Source of the DNA: Gemmatimonadaceae bacterium
GTDB lineage: Bacteria > Gemmatimonadota > Gemmatimonadetes > Gemmatimonadales > Gemmatimonadaceae
Assembly (NCBI GenBank): GCA_030835125.1
Contig: JAUQWM010000049.1
Location: 1-64,000 of the forward strand
Length of the DNA: 64,000 nucleotides
Direction: 5' to 3'
This document shows, in pieces, positions 7,901-17,288 of this stretch. How positions within the stretch are numbered: the stretch's first letter is position 1; each line of letters begins with the position of its first letter. Both the position numbers and the translations under genes were made by a program. A model generated the notes under the pieces. The model searched no databases, was not told the DNA's origin, and saw only the letters and a list, made by a program, of their open reading frames with translations.

Positions 7901-8655
7901 GCGCCGACGCCCATGGGGATGCGGTCCCACTCCGTGCTCGCGCCGCGACGGGTCACGACCTCGACCAGTTCGCTGGTGAAGCCGTTCAGTTCCGCGCTGA
8001 CCTGGAGGTCCGTGCCCTTCGGCACCGTCGCATTCCCGGGTTCCACCGCAATGGAGTAGGGGGCCACCTCGGCGGCCTTCTTCCAGGGGGTAGCGATGAG
8101 CGCCGCGCCATACCGCAGGTAGTCGGGACCGAGCAGGAAGAGCCCCGTGCCGAAGGCGGCGATCGCGGCCAGCACCATGCCGGCGCGCCGGATGTCCGGC
8201 GCCTCGACGGCGGCACCGTTCCCGTGCGGGCGCAGGCGGCGGACGGCATCGTCGACCAGCCCGGCCGCGAGGCCGCTCGTCCGCTCCTCGACCGGGAGCG
8301 AGCCGTTGGTCGCCTCGACCGCGCTCATCAACGCCCCATCGAGCGAAGGGATCCGCTCCTCGGCGTACAGCGCGACCCGGCCGTCGGTCAACCGCCTGAC
8401 GAGTGGCCAGGCGATCCAGCGCACCCCGACCACGATGGTCACGAGCGCGACGGCGATGCGGGCGCCGGTGATGCTTCCCTCGCTGAAGCCGGCCCGCTCC
8501 ATGGCGAGCGCCGCCAGCCAGAGCACCGCCAGGGTCAGGCCGGCCACGATCGCGAGCCCGACCAGCGCGTGCCGCAACCGCCAGCGCCGGCGGACCAGCT
8601 GGATGATGTCACCGACCCGATCGGTCGCGACGCTCCGTTCGACGAGACTCGCCAT
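4900..8655 (-). CDS. DUF4175-like membrane protein with coiled coil and long Gln/Gly repeat tract
   Basis: 1,251 residues. Three hydrophobic segments lie near residues 29-51, 66-85 and 158-180. Two to three Ig-like beta domains follow (about 190-540), then several hundred residues of Gln/Arg/Glu-rich coiled coil (about 560-990) with poly-Gly patches, and a low-complexity tract of GQQGQ/GQGQQ repeats (about 1000-1100). The C terminus is a folded segment ending in a KKPAPPP tail. The order of membrane anchor, beta domains and coiled coil fits the DUF4175 family. A role as an envelope scaffold in the VWA/MoxR system is inferred. It lies nine bases after the BatA-like gene. Confidence 0.75.
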   Translation of the reverse strand: MASLVERSVATDRVGDIIQLVRRRWRLRHALVGLAIVAGLTLAVLWLAALAMERAGFSEGSITGARIAVALVTIVVGVRWIAWPLVRRLTDGRVALYAEERIPSLDGALMSAVEATNGSLPVEERTSGLAAGLVDDAVRRLRPHGNGAAVEAPDIRRAGMVLAAIAAFGTGLFLLGPDYLRYGAALIATPWKKAAEVAPYSIAVEPGNATVPKGTDLQVSAELNGFTSELVEVVTRRGASTEWDRIPMGVGADSSRFTARLFDLDADLEYYIESSGVRSGVFTLTVRNLPAVRRVDLDLRYPAYTGLEPERIEDGGDVAAVRGTRVRVSVRATMPVRAGRLVLEGDSAVVMQRSDDSTLVGELVVRADGFYRVELTAEDGTRVAGSVEYVIDALDDMAPTIAIRKPGRDVRPTNVEEVFVEVEATDDFGVGKVELVYSVNGQAEKALVLNDSLGTRSRDVIAGHTFFLEELGLQAGDVVSYYARATDGGGAREGQQAATDIYFMTVRPFGRDYRQNQQGGRQGGGGGGGQDPGALTQQQRDIVAATFKAERDKASTPATTFRENVTTIHLGQGRLREQVDELAQRMDRPAVAQADTNFKVIADLLKKASEEMKGAEEQLSKRETKEALPPEQRALQMLERAEAVYRDVQVSMGGGGGGGGGGQQASNAEDLADLFELETDKLRNQYEQVQRGEQQQAQQEVDETLERLKQLAARQQQENERARQRAQGTQQAGGGSGGGGGQRQLADQADSLARQLERLSREQRSQEMAESARRLQDAANQMRRAASQGTQNQGSGGSALDQIENARRLLEESRQQGQTGGIEDAAKRAEDLAQQQREVARDVQGLAGAGAGRSEREQRLDERKTEMAGEVQQLQEDIERMSRDLARERPETARDLREAARGMREGRLGDKIQFSRGVMRQGAPDYVRNWEQSITDDLDSLSSRLDRANASASGDNSQSPDRALDKARDVVRGLSSIDERMRDRENQANAQQQNRSQQGGRQGEQGQQGQGQQGQQGQQGQQGQQGQQGQQGQQGQGQQGQGQQGQGQQGQGQQGQGQQGQGQQGQGQQGQGQQGQGQQGQGQGQAGQQGQGGQGRGQEGGQNPGGGSPSGGGAQGGGPRGLYSGEDARQFGRELRSQRESAEDLRRELQGQGRDVTDLTRLIDQLRSLEGQRAFNDPDELARLRGAVVQGFKEFEFTLRRQLGGVEADRPALGGNENVPAGYRDMVNEYFKSLSKKPAPPPAAKKPEPPR
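5360..5660 (-). repeat. In-frame tandem repeat coding for Gly-Gln-Gln tract
   Basis: About 300 bases of 9- and 15-bp units inside the DUF4175 gene. Read on the minus strand they give alternating GQQ and GQGQQ units. Near-identical units make this a likely site of length change by slippage; because both unit sizes are multiples of three, changes keep the frame. The plus strand of this tract gives a Leu/Thr-rich open frame that is only a shadow. Confidence 0.9.
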
Positions 8656-8664
8656 GATCGCCCC

Positions 8665-10737
8665 CTAGCTGGCGGCCACCCGGCCCCGCGACAGGCGGTG
8701 CGCGAGCACCGATTCCGCCACGAGCAGGGTTGCCGCGATGAGCAGAAGATACCACCAGACCGACTGTTCGCGCTCCCTGGCCTGCCGGTCGACCTGGGCC
8801 GGCTGGTCCGCCGGGCCGGCATCGCCGGGCGCCGACACCGCGTTCGTTAGGCGCGTCGGGTCGAACCGGGCGAGGTCCAGCTCCCGCCCGGGGATGTTCA
8901 CCGCCACCAGTCGCGGCCGGGACCCGGGGGACCCGGCCGGACGCACTTCGTAGATGCCGGCTTCGCCGGGGATCAGCGCCGCCTCACCCTGCGTGCCGCC
9001 GATCCGCAGGCGGTTCCCTTGCGGGGACACGGCGACGTACGCCACCCCGCGACTGCTGTCGCTGGCCGCCACCGATACGCCCTGGAGGTCCACCGCGTCG
9101 CCCACCTCGTACACGCTTCGGCCCGCCCGGTACCCCGACGCGTACTGCGCCAGCTGGTGGATGAACGGCAGGAAGACCGGCTGCCGTGGCAGGTCGTTCC
9201 AGAGGCCGTCGAACGAGGAGGCGAACATCAGGGTTCGGCCCGTGCCGACCCGCTGCTCGACCAGTGCCGCCGCGCCATCGTCGAATCGCGCCAGGACGCC
9301 ACTGTCGGACTGGATGGGGCGATACCTGAGGAAGCGCGCCGCCGAGAGGTCCCCGCTCTGGGTGCCACCGAACAGGGACAGCGCGGGATGACTGCGATCG
9401 ATGGCGCCGAGGACACCCCCCTTGTCGGCGACGCGGTCGCGCGGGTCGGAGGGCGTTGCCGGAAGGAGGTTATGCCCTCGTCCGGGCCAGGTCGCAGGGG
9501 TCACGGCATCGCCGGCGGCCACCAGCAGGCCCCCGCCACCGCGGACGAATGCCTCCAGCCGGCGCCCGAGGTCCCCGGACGGGAACGGCGCGTTGTTGAC
9601 GATCACCAGGCGCTTGCCGCCGAGGTCGCCCGCGTTCACCTGCGTCGCGCGCCGCACCGTGATGTCGAAGGAGGGACGATCGCCGATCTCGAGCGCTCGC
9701 TGCAGGTAGATGTCGCGCTCATTGCCTGGGGTGACGTTCTCGATCACGAGGACCGGGATCGACGGCGCGCGCTCGAGGATGAAGTGCAGGACGTCGTCCG
9801 CGGGAAGGGCGTCGTTGGCGATACGGATGGTGGCCGGCTGCGGGGTCTCGGGGACCGCCACCGACTCGAAGGTCACGACGCCCCCGGCATCGGCGCCGAC
9901 GTCGAAGGCGCTGGAAGCGACGGTCCGGCCCGCGACCTCCAGGCGTGCCTGGATCCCGCGGGCCGCGGGTCCGGTGTTCGACACGCGCCCGGTCACGGTG
10001 ATCCGCTCGCGGCCGTCGGCCAGAGTCCGGCGGAGCTCGACCGCGCGGACGGCCCGGTCACTCACCGCTGCAGAGGCGACGTCGACGGGCGTGATGGTCG
10101 TGCCCGCCGGCAACTGCGTCTCGCCGGTCACGTCCCATCCCGATCGCTGGAAGTCGCTGACGACCACGACCTCCCGGTTCGGCAGCGTGGACGCCGCGAG
10201 CACCCGGCGGGCCAGCGTGAGCGCCGGCGCATAACGAGTCGCCGCGTCGCCGGGCGACGAGGAGTCGATGGCCGCGCGCAGGACCGCGCGCCCTCCCTCG
10301 TCCTCGGCCACGACCCTGGCCTGGTCCGCGAACAGCACGACGGTACCCTTGTCGCCGGCACCGAGTCCGTCGAGGGCCTGGCGCGCGGCGGCCTGGGCCC
10401 TGGCCCACCGATCACCGACGCGCATGCTGAACGACCGGTCGAGGAGCACCACCACCTCGCGCCCCCCGCCGCCCGCCACGGGCGCCGCCGCGGCCTCGCG
10501 CTCGAACACGGGGCGCGCGAACGCGCCCACCACCAGCAGGAACACCGCCGCGCGCAGCAGGAACAGCAGCCAGTCGCGGATGCGCTGCCGCCGCGAATGC
10601 TGGTAGGGCGTGCGGAGCAGGAACATCAGCGACGGGAACGGCGTCGTCTCCTTCCGCTCCTTGTGCACCAGGTGCACGAGGATGGGGATCGCGAGGCCGG
10701 CGAGGCCGATGGCGAACAGCGGCGCGAGGAAGGACAT
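8665..10737 (-). CDS. BatA-like protein: N-terminal membrane domain plus von Willebrand A domain
   Basis: 690 residues. It begins with the BatA signature (FAIGLAGLAIPILVHLVHK) and a second hydrophobic segment near 60-80. A VWA domain follows with an intact DRSFS metal-site motif (DxSxS) near residue 100. The middle contains beta-rich CARDB-like segments and a Rossmann-like region (GDLGRRLEAFVRGGGG) resembling glutamine-amidotransferase-like domains of such proteins. A single C-terminal membrane helix (WWYLLLIAATLLVA) closes it. Family members work with MoxR and DUF58 partners in envelope stress tolerance. It starts four bases from the end of the DUF58 gene. Confidence 0.85.
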   Translation of the reverse strand: MSFLAPLFAIGLAGLAIPILVHLVHKERKETTPFPSLMFLLRTPYQHSRRQRIRDWLLFLLRAAVFLLVVGAFARPVFEREAAAAPVAGGGGREVVVLLDRSFSMRVGDRWARAQAAARQALDGLGAGDKGTVVLFADQARVVAEDEGGRAVLRAAIDSSSPGDAATRYAPALTLARRVLAASTLPNREVVVVSDFQRSGWDVTGETQLPAGTTITPVDVASAAVSDRAVRAVELRRTLADGRERITVTGRVSNTGPAARGIQARLEVAGRTVASSAFDVGADAGGVVTFESVAVPETPQPATIRIANDALPADDVLHFILERAPSIPVLVIENVTPGNERDIYLQRALEIGDRPSFDITVRRATQVNAGDLGGKRLVIVNNAPFPSGDLGRRLEAFVRGGGGLLVAAGDAVTPATWPGRGHNLLPATPSDPRDRVADKGGVLGAIDRSHPALSLFGGTQSGDLSAARFLRYRPIQSDSGVLARFDDGAAALVEQRVGTGRTLMFASSFDGLWNDLPRQPVFLPFIHQLAQYASGYRAGRSVYEVGDAVDLQGVSVAASDSSRGVAYVAVSPQGNRLRIGGTQGEAALIPGEAGIYEVRPAGSPGSRPRLVAVNIPGRELDLARFDPTRLTNAVSAPGDAGPADQPAQVDRQAREREQSVWWYLLLIAATLLVAESVLAHRLSRGRVAAS

Positions 10738-10740
10738 GCG

Positions 10741-11682
10741 CTACCGCACCGTCTGCATGCGCTCGCGGCGGAGCAGGTACTGGAAGAGGACTTCGTCGAC
10801 GGGCTTCGAGGTGTCCACCATGAGATAGTCGACCCGGCCCTCGCCCAGGAGCCGCTCGACCGCGGCCAGGTGGTCCCGGATCAGTTCCGTATAGCGGGTT
10901 CGGAGGCGGCCCGGCACCACCGGAATGCGCTCGCCGCTCTCGAGGTCCTCGAACGTCCCGGCGGCGTCGAACGTGAAGTTCAGCTCGGCCGGGTCGAGCA
11001 GGTGCATGACGACCACGTCGTGCCCGGCGTCGCGGAGCGGGCCTAACGCGTCGCGGATCTTCTCGGCCGGCTCGTACAGGTCGGACAGGATCAGCAGGAT
11101 GCTCTTGCGGTGCTGGCTCTCGGAGATCTTGAGCAGCGGCACCGCCAGCGCCCCGCGGCCCCGCGCCTCGGCGCGGTCCAGCGCGTGCAGCACCTGGTTC
11201 AGGTGCTTCGCCGACGGGGGCACGATGTCCACGATGTCGGAGTCGATCGACACGAACCCGACCCGGTCGCGCTGGCGGTGCGAGAAGTACGCCAGGCACG
11301 CCGCCAGGTACTTCGCGTACTCCAGCTTCGTGAGCCCGCTGGTGCCGTAGCCCATCGACGCCGACACGTCGAGGATGGCGATGAAGTTGGCGTTGGTGTC
11401 GGCCTCGTACTCCTTGAGGTAGAACCGGTCCGTGCGGGCGAAGAGCCGCCAGTCCATGTGCCGGATGTCGTCTCCGGGCATGTACTGCCGGTGCTCGGCG
11501 AAGTCGGTCGAGAACCCGAGGTGCGGGGAGCGATGCAGTCCCGAGATGAACCCCTCGACGACGAACCGCGCGACCAGTTCCAGGTCGTCGATGCGCGCAA
11601 GGACCTTGGGGTCCAGAAACCGGCGTCCGGGGACGCCTTCCTGGCCCTTGGCGAGTTCGAGTGCGCGCGCTGCGTCAGACAT
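10741..11682 (-). CDS. DUF58 domain protein (MoxR partner)
   Basis: 313 residues. The DUF58 signature is clear: GLHRSPHLGFSTDFAEHRQYMPGDDIRHMDWRLFARTD split around residue 50-85, then a VWA-like core with DVSASMG (DxSxS metal-site motif). DUF58 proteins are usual partners of MoxR AAA ATPases. The ATG at 11682 has no Shine-Dalgarno; instead a pyrimidine-rich ATTCCCG heptamer array ends eight bases upstream. Its upstream neighbour is moxR and its downstream neighbour the BatA-like gene, the standard order. Confidence 0.92.
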   Translation of the reverse strand: MSDAARALELAKGQEGVPGRRFLDPKVLARIDDLELVARFVVEGFISGLHRSPHLGFSTDFAEHRQYMPGDDIRHMDWRLFARTDRFYLKEYEADTNANFIAILDVSASMGYGTSGLTKLEYAKYLAACLAYFSHRQRDRVGFVSIDSDIVDIVPPSAKHLNQVLHALDRAEARGRGALAVPLLKISESQHRKSILLILSDLYEPAEKIRDALGPLRDAGHDVVVMHLLDPAELNFTFDAAGTFEDLESGERIPVVPGRLRTRYTELIRDHLAAVERLLGEGRVDYLMVDTSKPVDEVLFQYLLRRERMQTVR

Positions 11683-11690
11683 CAGTCAGT

Positions 11691-11754
11691 CGGGAATCGG
11701 GAATCGGGAATCACACTCTGCACTCTGCATTCTGCACTCTGCATTCTGCACTCG
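11691..11754 (-). repeat. Two heptamer arrays filling the moxR to DUF58 junction
   Basis: In the sense direction the junction reads, after the moxR stop and nine bases, about six units of GAGTGCA/GAATGCA and then three units of ATTCCCG running up to the DUF58 ATG. The period is 7 bp throughout. The first family recurs after thrS and the second before eno. Confidence 0.9.
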
Positions 11755-11762
11755 CTCGCGGT

Positions 11763-12800
<1,038 letters not shown>

Positions 12801-12814
12801 GTGCCTCCCTCAGG

Positions 12815-13600
12815 TCAGTGAGTCATGGCGTAGATCATGTAGTTCGTCATGATCTTGTACGCCTCGTTGGAGAGATCGATCGGAACGTATGCCTCGTCGG
12901 AAAACTCCATCAGTTCACCGAGGTCGGCGTTGTAATCCACCACGGCGATGAGGCGCCCGGTCGGGTCGTTGTCCTCGAACACCCCGAACCACTCGGCCAC
13001 GCCGTACGCATTGGGCAACGCGGTTCCGCTCAGGTCGTAGAACGCGTCGAAGATCGGGTGCGTGCGCGGGAGCGGCTGGACCCGCAGGTCCGGAAAGGCC
13101 CGGCGCCACTGCTCCTCGAAGTTGTACCAGCCCTGGGCCGCGAAGTCATCGAAGATGATGAAGCCCCCCTTCGCGACGAATTCGCGAATCCCCCGCACCT
13201 CCTCCTCACTCTGCGTCCAGAAGCCCGGCTCGGACACATACGCGATCGGATACTTGAAGCTCTCCGCCTCGCCGAACGCGAAGATCGCGCCGCAGTCCAT
13301 CTTCGGCCGCAGCGTGGTGATCTCCTCGAGGATCTTCATCAGGTGCCGCTCGGCGCGCGGCGTGTCGTGGTCCCACTTCTTGTCGCCGCCACCGCGGCGG
13401 CCCCGCCCCCCGCCGAAGGTCGAACTCGGCTCGAACCGCACCCGGAAGAACGTGAACCGGCCATCGTAGGGCGCATTGTCGATCGCCGTTACGTCTTCCC
13501 ACTGGGTGTAGCAGTACTGCTCCACCAGGGCGGTACGCACGGCCAGCGGCGCCAGCGTCCCGGCGGTCCCGATCGCGAGGTACAGCAGTGGTCGTGACAT
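12815..13600 (-). CDS. DUF4159 family protein
   Basis: 261 residues. It has an N-terminal hydrophobic segment (PLLYLAIGTAGTLAPLAV), then the DUF4159 region: YDGRFTFFRVRFEP, LRPKMDCGAIFAF, a flavodoxin- or GATase-like core (GIREFVAKGGFIIFDDF) and RTHPIFDAFYDL. DUF4159 proteins are often encoded beside MoxR/VWA genes and resemble inactive glutamine-amidotransferase-like folds; biochemical function is unknown. The ATG at 13600 overlaps the TGA of the upstream TPR-peptidase gene (TGATG), indicating coupled translation. A GTG one codon earlier is an alternative start. Confidence 0.85.
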   Translation of the reverse strand: MSRPLLYLAIGTAGTLAPLAVRTALVEQYCYTQWEDVTAIDNAPYDGRFTFFRVRFEPSSTFGGGRGRRGGGDKKWDHDTPRAERHLMKILEEITTLRPKMDCGAIFAFGEAESFKYPIAYVSEPGFWTQSEEEVRGIREFVAKGGFIIFDDFAAQGWYNFEEQWRRAFPDLRVQPLPRTHPIFDAFYDLSGTALPNAYGVAEWFGVFEDNDPTGRLIAVVDYNADLGELMEFSDEAYVPIDLSNEAYKIMTNYMIYAMTH

Positions 13601-16251
13601 CACGGTCCCGGGGGGCGAGAAGTGCGGAGGCGCAAGAGCAGATCCTGAGCCTTCGCGTAATTTGGCGCCTGCTCCAGCGCGCGCAGCACCTCCCGTCGCG
13701 CGGCAGCGACGTCACCGGCATCGGCGTAGGCGAGCGCCAACTGGTACAGCGCCTCGACCCGGTCGGTCGGGTCCAGCGCGAGCAGCGCCCGCCGTTCGCG
13801 GACCGCCACCTGGCGCGACGACAGCTCGGCAGCCAGCTCCGCCAGGCGGATGTGCGTGTCGCGATCGAACGGGTTGATCCAGGCGGCACGGTCGAGCGCC
13901 TCGAGGGCACCCGCCTTGTCCCCGATCTCCAGCATCAGTCCCGCCGCGGTCACGTTCTCCGCGAAGGCCTCTTCATTGATCGCGGTCATGGCCTTCAGCT
14001 CGGCGGCCGCCGCGCGCTTGTCGTTCTTCTGCTGCCAGGCGTCCGCCAGCAGGGCGTACGGTCCGTCGCCTTGCGCGTACTCGGGGAACAGCGCCTTCGC
14101 CCGCTGCAGCTCGGGAATCGCCTCGTCCACCTTGCCGGCGGCGAGCAGGGCCCGCCCGCGGTCCAGCGCCTCGAGGAACGGCCCGGTGATGGGAATGGCC
14201 TCGCCGCCCCGTTCGCGCCGGCCGCCCATGGTGACCGGTGGGGCCGGCTTCACGGCGTCGAAGTGCTTCTCGAACTTCCGGCGCACCCATTTGTCGAACT
14301 GGTCGTCGAAGGCCCCGGGATCGACCTGCAGCACGTCCCGGAAGACCCGCTCCGTGGTGAGCCCGCGCCGGTAGCCATCGAGCATCGACCGGATGGCGCC
14401 GATGCCGCGCTCCTGCTCGATCATCTCGCCGACGAGCGAGGCCAGGTAGTACGACAGCGGAACCTGCGCCGGGAAGGCCGGGCGCATGAACCCGTCGTTG
14501 AGCCGGCTCACCTTCGGCAGGTTCCCGGCGGCATAGGTGGCGAAGAACAACGGGGACGGGTCGTCGCCCCACCCCGCCCGGGCCCGGCGTTCCTCGTAGA
14601 CCGACAGGCCCTCGGACAGCCAGCGGGGAACGCGGCCGGCCGTGGCGCCTAACGTGAAGACGTGGCCCAGCTCGTGCCACAGCGTCGAGCCCCAGTTGAA
14701 CTCACCGACCCGGCGCGCCGCCGGCGAATCCATCGCGACCACACGGCCGAAGCTCACCCCGAGCGCGCCCAGTCCCCCCAGGCCCACCGTGCGCACCGAG
14801 AAGTCCTCATGCGACCGGTAGATCTCGATCCGGATCGGGGGCGTCGGCCGGAATCCGTAGCGCGCCGCGAGCGAGTCGTACGCCTGCTCGGCCAGCGACT
14901 CCACGTACGGCGCCAGGAGGTCCGCATCCTTCCGCTCGACCATCACCAGGAAGCGCGGCGTTCGCACTTCCGTGTACTCCTTGAACGTGTCGAGCAGGTC
15001 GAGCGTGTTCTTCGACCAGGGATCGTAGGGATCCAGGGCGAACGACTGGTCGAGCGCCGTCCGTCCCCGCTCGATCTCGCCCGTGCGCATGGCATTGATC
15101 CCGAGGAAGGACAGTGCGCGCGCCGATTTCGGGTCGCGCGTGACGCCCGCCTGCGCGAACCGGACCGCCTCCTCGTACAACCGGCTCCGCGCCGCGATGT
15201 TCGCCAGCGCGGCCTCGGCGTCGGCCGACCTGGGCTGCCGCGCATGAATCACGGCCATCGAGGCCTGGAATCCCGCCGTGTCGTGCTGGAGGTACTGGGC
15301 CGCGGCGAGGGCGATCATCGCCGCCGGCGCCGTGGAATCCGCCGTCAGCCCGCGCCGTGCCTCCGCGGCCGCCGAGTCGTACCGCTCGAGGTCGATGAGG
15401 AACGAGGCCGACACGGCCCGCGCTTCCGCCAGCACCGGGTTCACCTCGAGGCTCCTGGCCAGGTACGGGGCCGGGTCCTCCAGGTCGTCGAAGACCCGCA
15501 CCTGCACCATCGCCAGGTTGGCGCGCGCATGGTTCGGGTTGATCGACAGCACGTCCTGCACGGTCCTCACCGCATCGGCGGCGTTGTACTTCTCCAGGAA
15601 CAACTCGGCCAGTCGCACGCGACGGTCGAGGTCCGTCGAATCGGCGGCGATCGCCTCATCGAACGCGCGCAGCGCATCCTTGAACAGCTGCGGGTTGTCG
15701 CGACCCAGGTACCGGCACGCCAGTCCGACTGCCTCCAGCTCCACCGCGGTCAGCGTCCGGCGACGGTTGTTGTAGATGTCGATGAAACGGTCGAACGCCT
15801 TCATCGCGACGTCGATGTCGCCGCGCTCGTACTGCAGGATCGCGAGGTTGACCTGCGCCATCAGCGAGTCCGGTGCCGACCCGCTGATCGCGCGCTGGAA
15901 CGACGCCTCCGCCTCGCGCAGCCGGCCGCGGTCCTTCTGCACCTCGCCCAGGAAGTTCCACAGCGACGCGTCACTCGCCTGCGTCGTGGCAAACGCCTGC
16001 AGCACCGCCTCGGCGTCCGCATAACGACCCGTGCCGTGGAACACCTCCGCCTGCTGGCGCACCGGCAGCGGGTTGGCGGGCTCACGCGCGGCATCGGCCT
16101 TCGCCATGCGCAGCGCGTTGTCGTAATGCCCGAACAGCAACGCTTCGGCCGCCGTGGCAACGGGCCGCGCGGACGGTTCCTGCGCGCAGGCGACCGGACC
16201 CGCGAAAAGCGGGAGGACCGAGACCAGCGCGGGCAGGAGGCGTCGCCTCAC
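13600..16251 (-). CDS. TPR protein with embedded gluzincin metallopeptidase (peptidase MA-like) domain
   Basis: 883 residues from a GTG at 16251. A signal peptide with a Cys (LFAGPVACAQ) suggests a lipoprotein or secreted form. Residues about 35-430 are TPR repeats. A metallopeptidase domain follows with WHELGHVFTLGA near residue 523 and the downstream glutamate in WLSEGLSVYEERR, the HExxH...E arrangement of peptidase MA proteins. More TPRs fill the C terminus. The zinc site looks intact, so proteolysis in the periplasm is possible. It overlaps the pseudopeptidase gene by four bases (GTGA) and DUF4159 by three. Confidence 0.85.
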   Translation of the reverse strand: MRRRLLPALVSVLPLFAGPVACAQEPSARPVATAAEALLFGHYDNALRMAKADAAREPANPLPVRQQAEVFHGTGRYADAEAVLQAFATTQASDASLWNFLGEVQKDRGRLREAEASFQRAISGSAPDSLMAQVNLAILQYERGDIDVAMKAFDRFIDIYNNRRRTLTAVELEAVGLACRYLGRDNPQLFKDALRAFDEAIAADSTDLDRRVRLAELFLEKYNAADAVRTVQDVLSINPNHARANLAMVQVRVFDDLEDPAPYLARSLEVNPVLAEARAVSASFLIDLERYDSAAAEARRGLTADSTAPAAMIALAAAQYLQHDTAGFQASMAVIHARQPRSADAEAALANIAARSRLYEEAVRFAQAGVTRDPKSARALSFLGINAMRTGEIERGRTALDQSFALDPYDPWSKNTLDLLDTFKEYTEVRTPRFLVMVERKDADLLAPYVESLAEQAYDSLAARYGFRPTPPIRIEIYRSHEDFSVRTVGLGGLGALGVSFGRVVAMDSPAARRVGEFNWGSTLWHELGHVFTLGATAGRVPRWLSEGLSVYEERRARAGWGDDPSPLFFATYAAGNLPKVSRLNDGFMRPAFPAQVPLSYYLASLVGEMIEQERGIGAIRSMLDGYRRGLTTERVFRDVLQVDPGAFDDQFDKWVRRKFEKHFDAVKPAPPVTMGGRRERGGEAIPITGPFLEALDRGRALLAAGKVDEAIPELQRAKALFPEYAQGDGPYALLADAWQQKNDKRAAAAELKAMTAINEEAFAENVTAAGLMLEIGDKAGALEALDRAAWINPFDRDTHIRLAELAAELSSRQVAVRERRALLALDPTDRVEALYQLALAYADAGDVAAARREVLRALEQAPNYAKAQDLLLRLRTSRPPGP

Positions 16252-17288
16252 GGCTTCCGCACTCCCAGCGCCCGCAAGGCGCTCGCATTCTCGGCGATTT
16301 TCTCCAGCAGGTCCTCGAGTGACTTCTGGTACTCGGCCTCCGGCATGACACCCTTGGCCAGGCGCAGCGTGTCGAGCTGCGCCTGCAGCCGCGATTGCGT
16401 CGCCAGCAGCGCAGCAACGCGCGGATCCGACGCCGCGGTCACGCCCAGGGCGACGGTCGGTTGCAGGAAGAAGCGGCTCGCCACCGCACCATCGGGCCCG
16501 CGCTCGGCGGGATCGGCGCGACCGGTGCCGTCCCCGTCGTCATCCAGCATGGCATGCTCGGTCTGCAGCCGGTTGCTGCCCTCGTACTCGCGTTGCACTT
16601 CACGCCGCGCATAGGTGAACGCCTCGAGCAGCGAGACGCGGCCGTCCTTGTCGGTGTCGGCCCCTTCCCGGGCGTAGGCCGCGATGAAGTGGCCGGCGAA
16701 GAGGGTCTCGTTTCGTTCGAAGCCCGACTTCGTCGCCGTGATCACGACCCGGCCCTTGCCGGAGAGTGTCTTGACCGCGTCACCGCTGGCGCTCGTGGCC
16801 ATGACGAACGCGACGGTCTGGCCCGAGAGCCGGGACAGCAGCGACCGGAAGTCGGCGTCGCTGATGTCGGGACCAGGGACGTTGAAGCGCGATACGTCCC
16901 CGTCCGAAGTGCCGTGGCCGATCAGCAGGATGAGGACGACATCGCCCGAAGCCGCGCGTGAGGCGATGGCCTGCACGGCCTGGGTGATGCCTTCCTTCGT
17001 CGAGCGCCCGGAAATCGCGCGCGGGTCGGCGGTGGTCGCTTCAGCGAGCCAGGTGACGAGCGAATCCGGGATGCCGAAGTTCTTCACCGCGGTCGAGCGG
17101 AACGCCATGGCCTGCTCGTGGAACCGGGAGGCGAACTGGGGGTCGCCGCTGGCGCCGGTCACGATCAGCACATGCGTGCGTGGAACCGCCTGCGCAATGG
17201 CGACACGGGGGGCCCCCCCCAACAACAACGATAGCGCCGCCGCGCCCGGACCCCACCATCCTCGCAACGCACCCCCGCGCATTTTCAC
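16248..17288 (-). CDS. Peptidase C13/caspase-like protein with the catalytic cysteine position substituted, plus EF-hand-like loops
   Basis: 346 residues from a GTG (17286-17288) that overlaps the upstream TGA; an ATG two codons later is equally possible. A signal peptide ends near AIAQA. The legumain/caspase-like core shows the histidine motif LLIGHGTSDGDV near residue 125. After the following strand, where a cysteine is expected (family pattern close to SCxSG), the sequence is ATSASGD, with no cysteine. EF-hand-like calcium loops occur at DTDKDGRVSLLEA (about 211-223) and DDDGDGTGRAD (about 249-259). It is probably a pseudoenzyme that binds rather than cuts, possibly in response to calcium. 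Confidence 0.75.
   Translation of the reverse strand: MKMRGGALRGWWGPGAAALSLLLGGAPRVAIAQAVPRTHVLIVTGASGDPQFASRFHEQAMAFRSTAVKNFGIPDSLVTWLAEATTADPRAISGRSTKEGITQAVQAIASRAASGDVVLILLIGHGTSDGDVSRFNVPGPDISDADFRSLLSRLSGQTVAFVMATSASGDAVKTLSGKGRVVITATKSGFERNETLFAGHFIAAYAREGADTDKDGRVSLLEAFTYARREVQREYEGSNRLQTEHAMLDDDGDGTGRADPAERGPDGAVASRFFLQPTVALGVTAASDPRVAALLATQSRLQAQLDTLRLAKGVMPEAEYQKSLEDLLEKIAENASALRALGVRKP

Noticed and set aside
6367-8850. 827-codon plus-strand frame opposite DUF4175
   Set aside because: No domain, wrong composition (His/Arg-rich), and a well-supported gene lies on the other strand.
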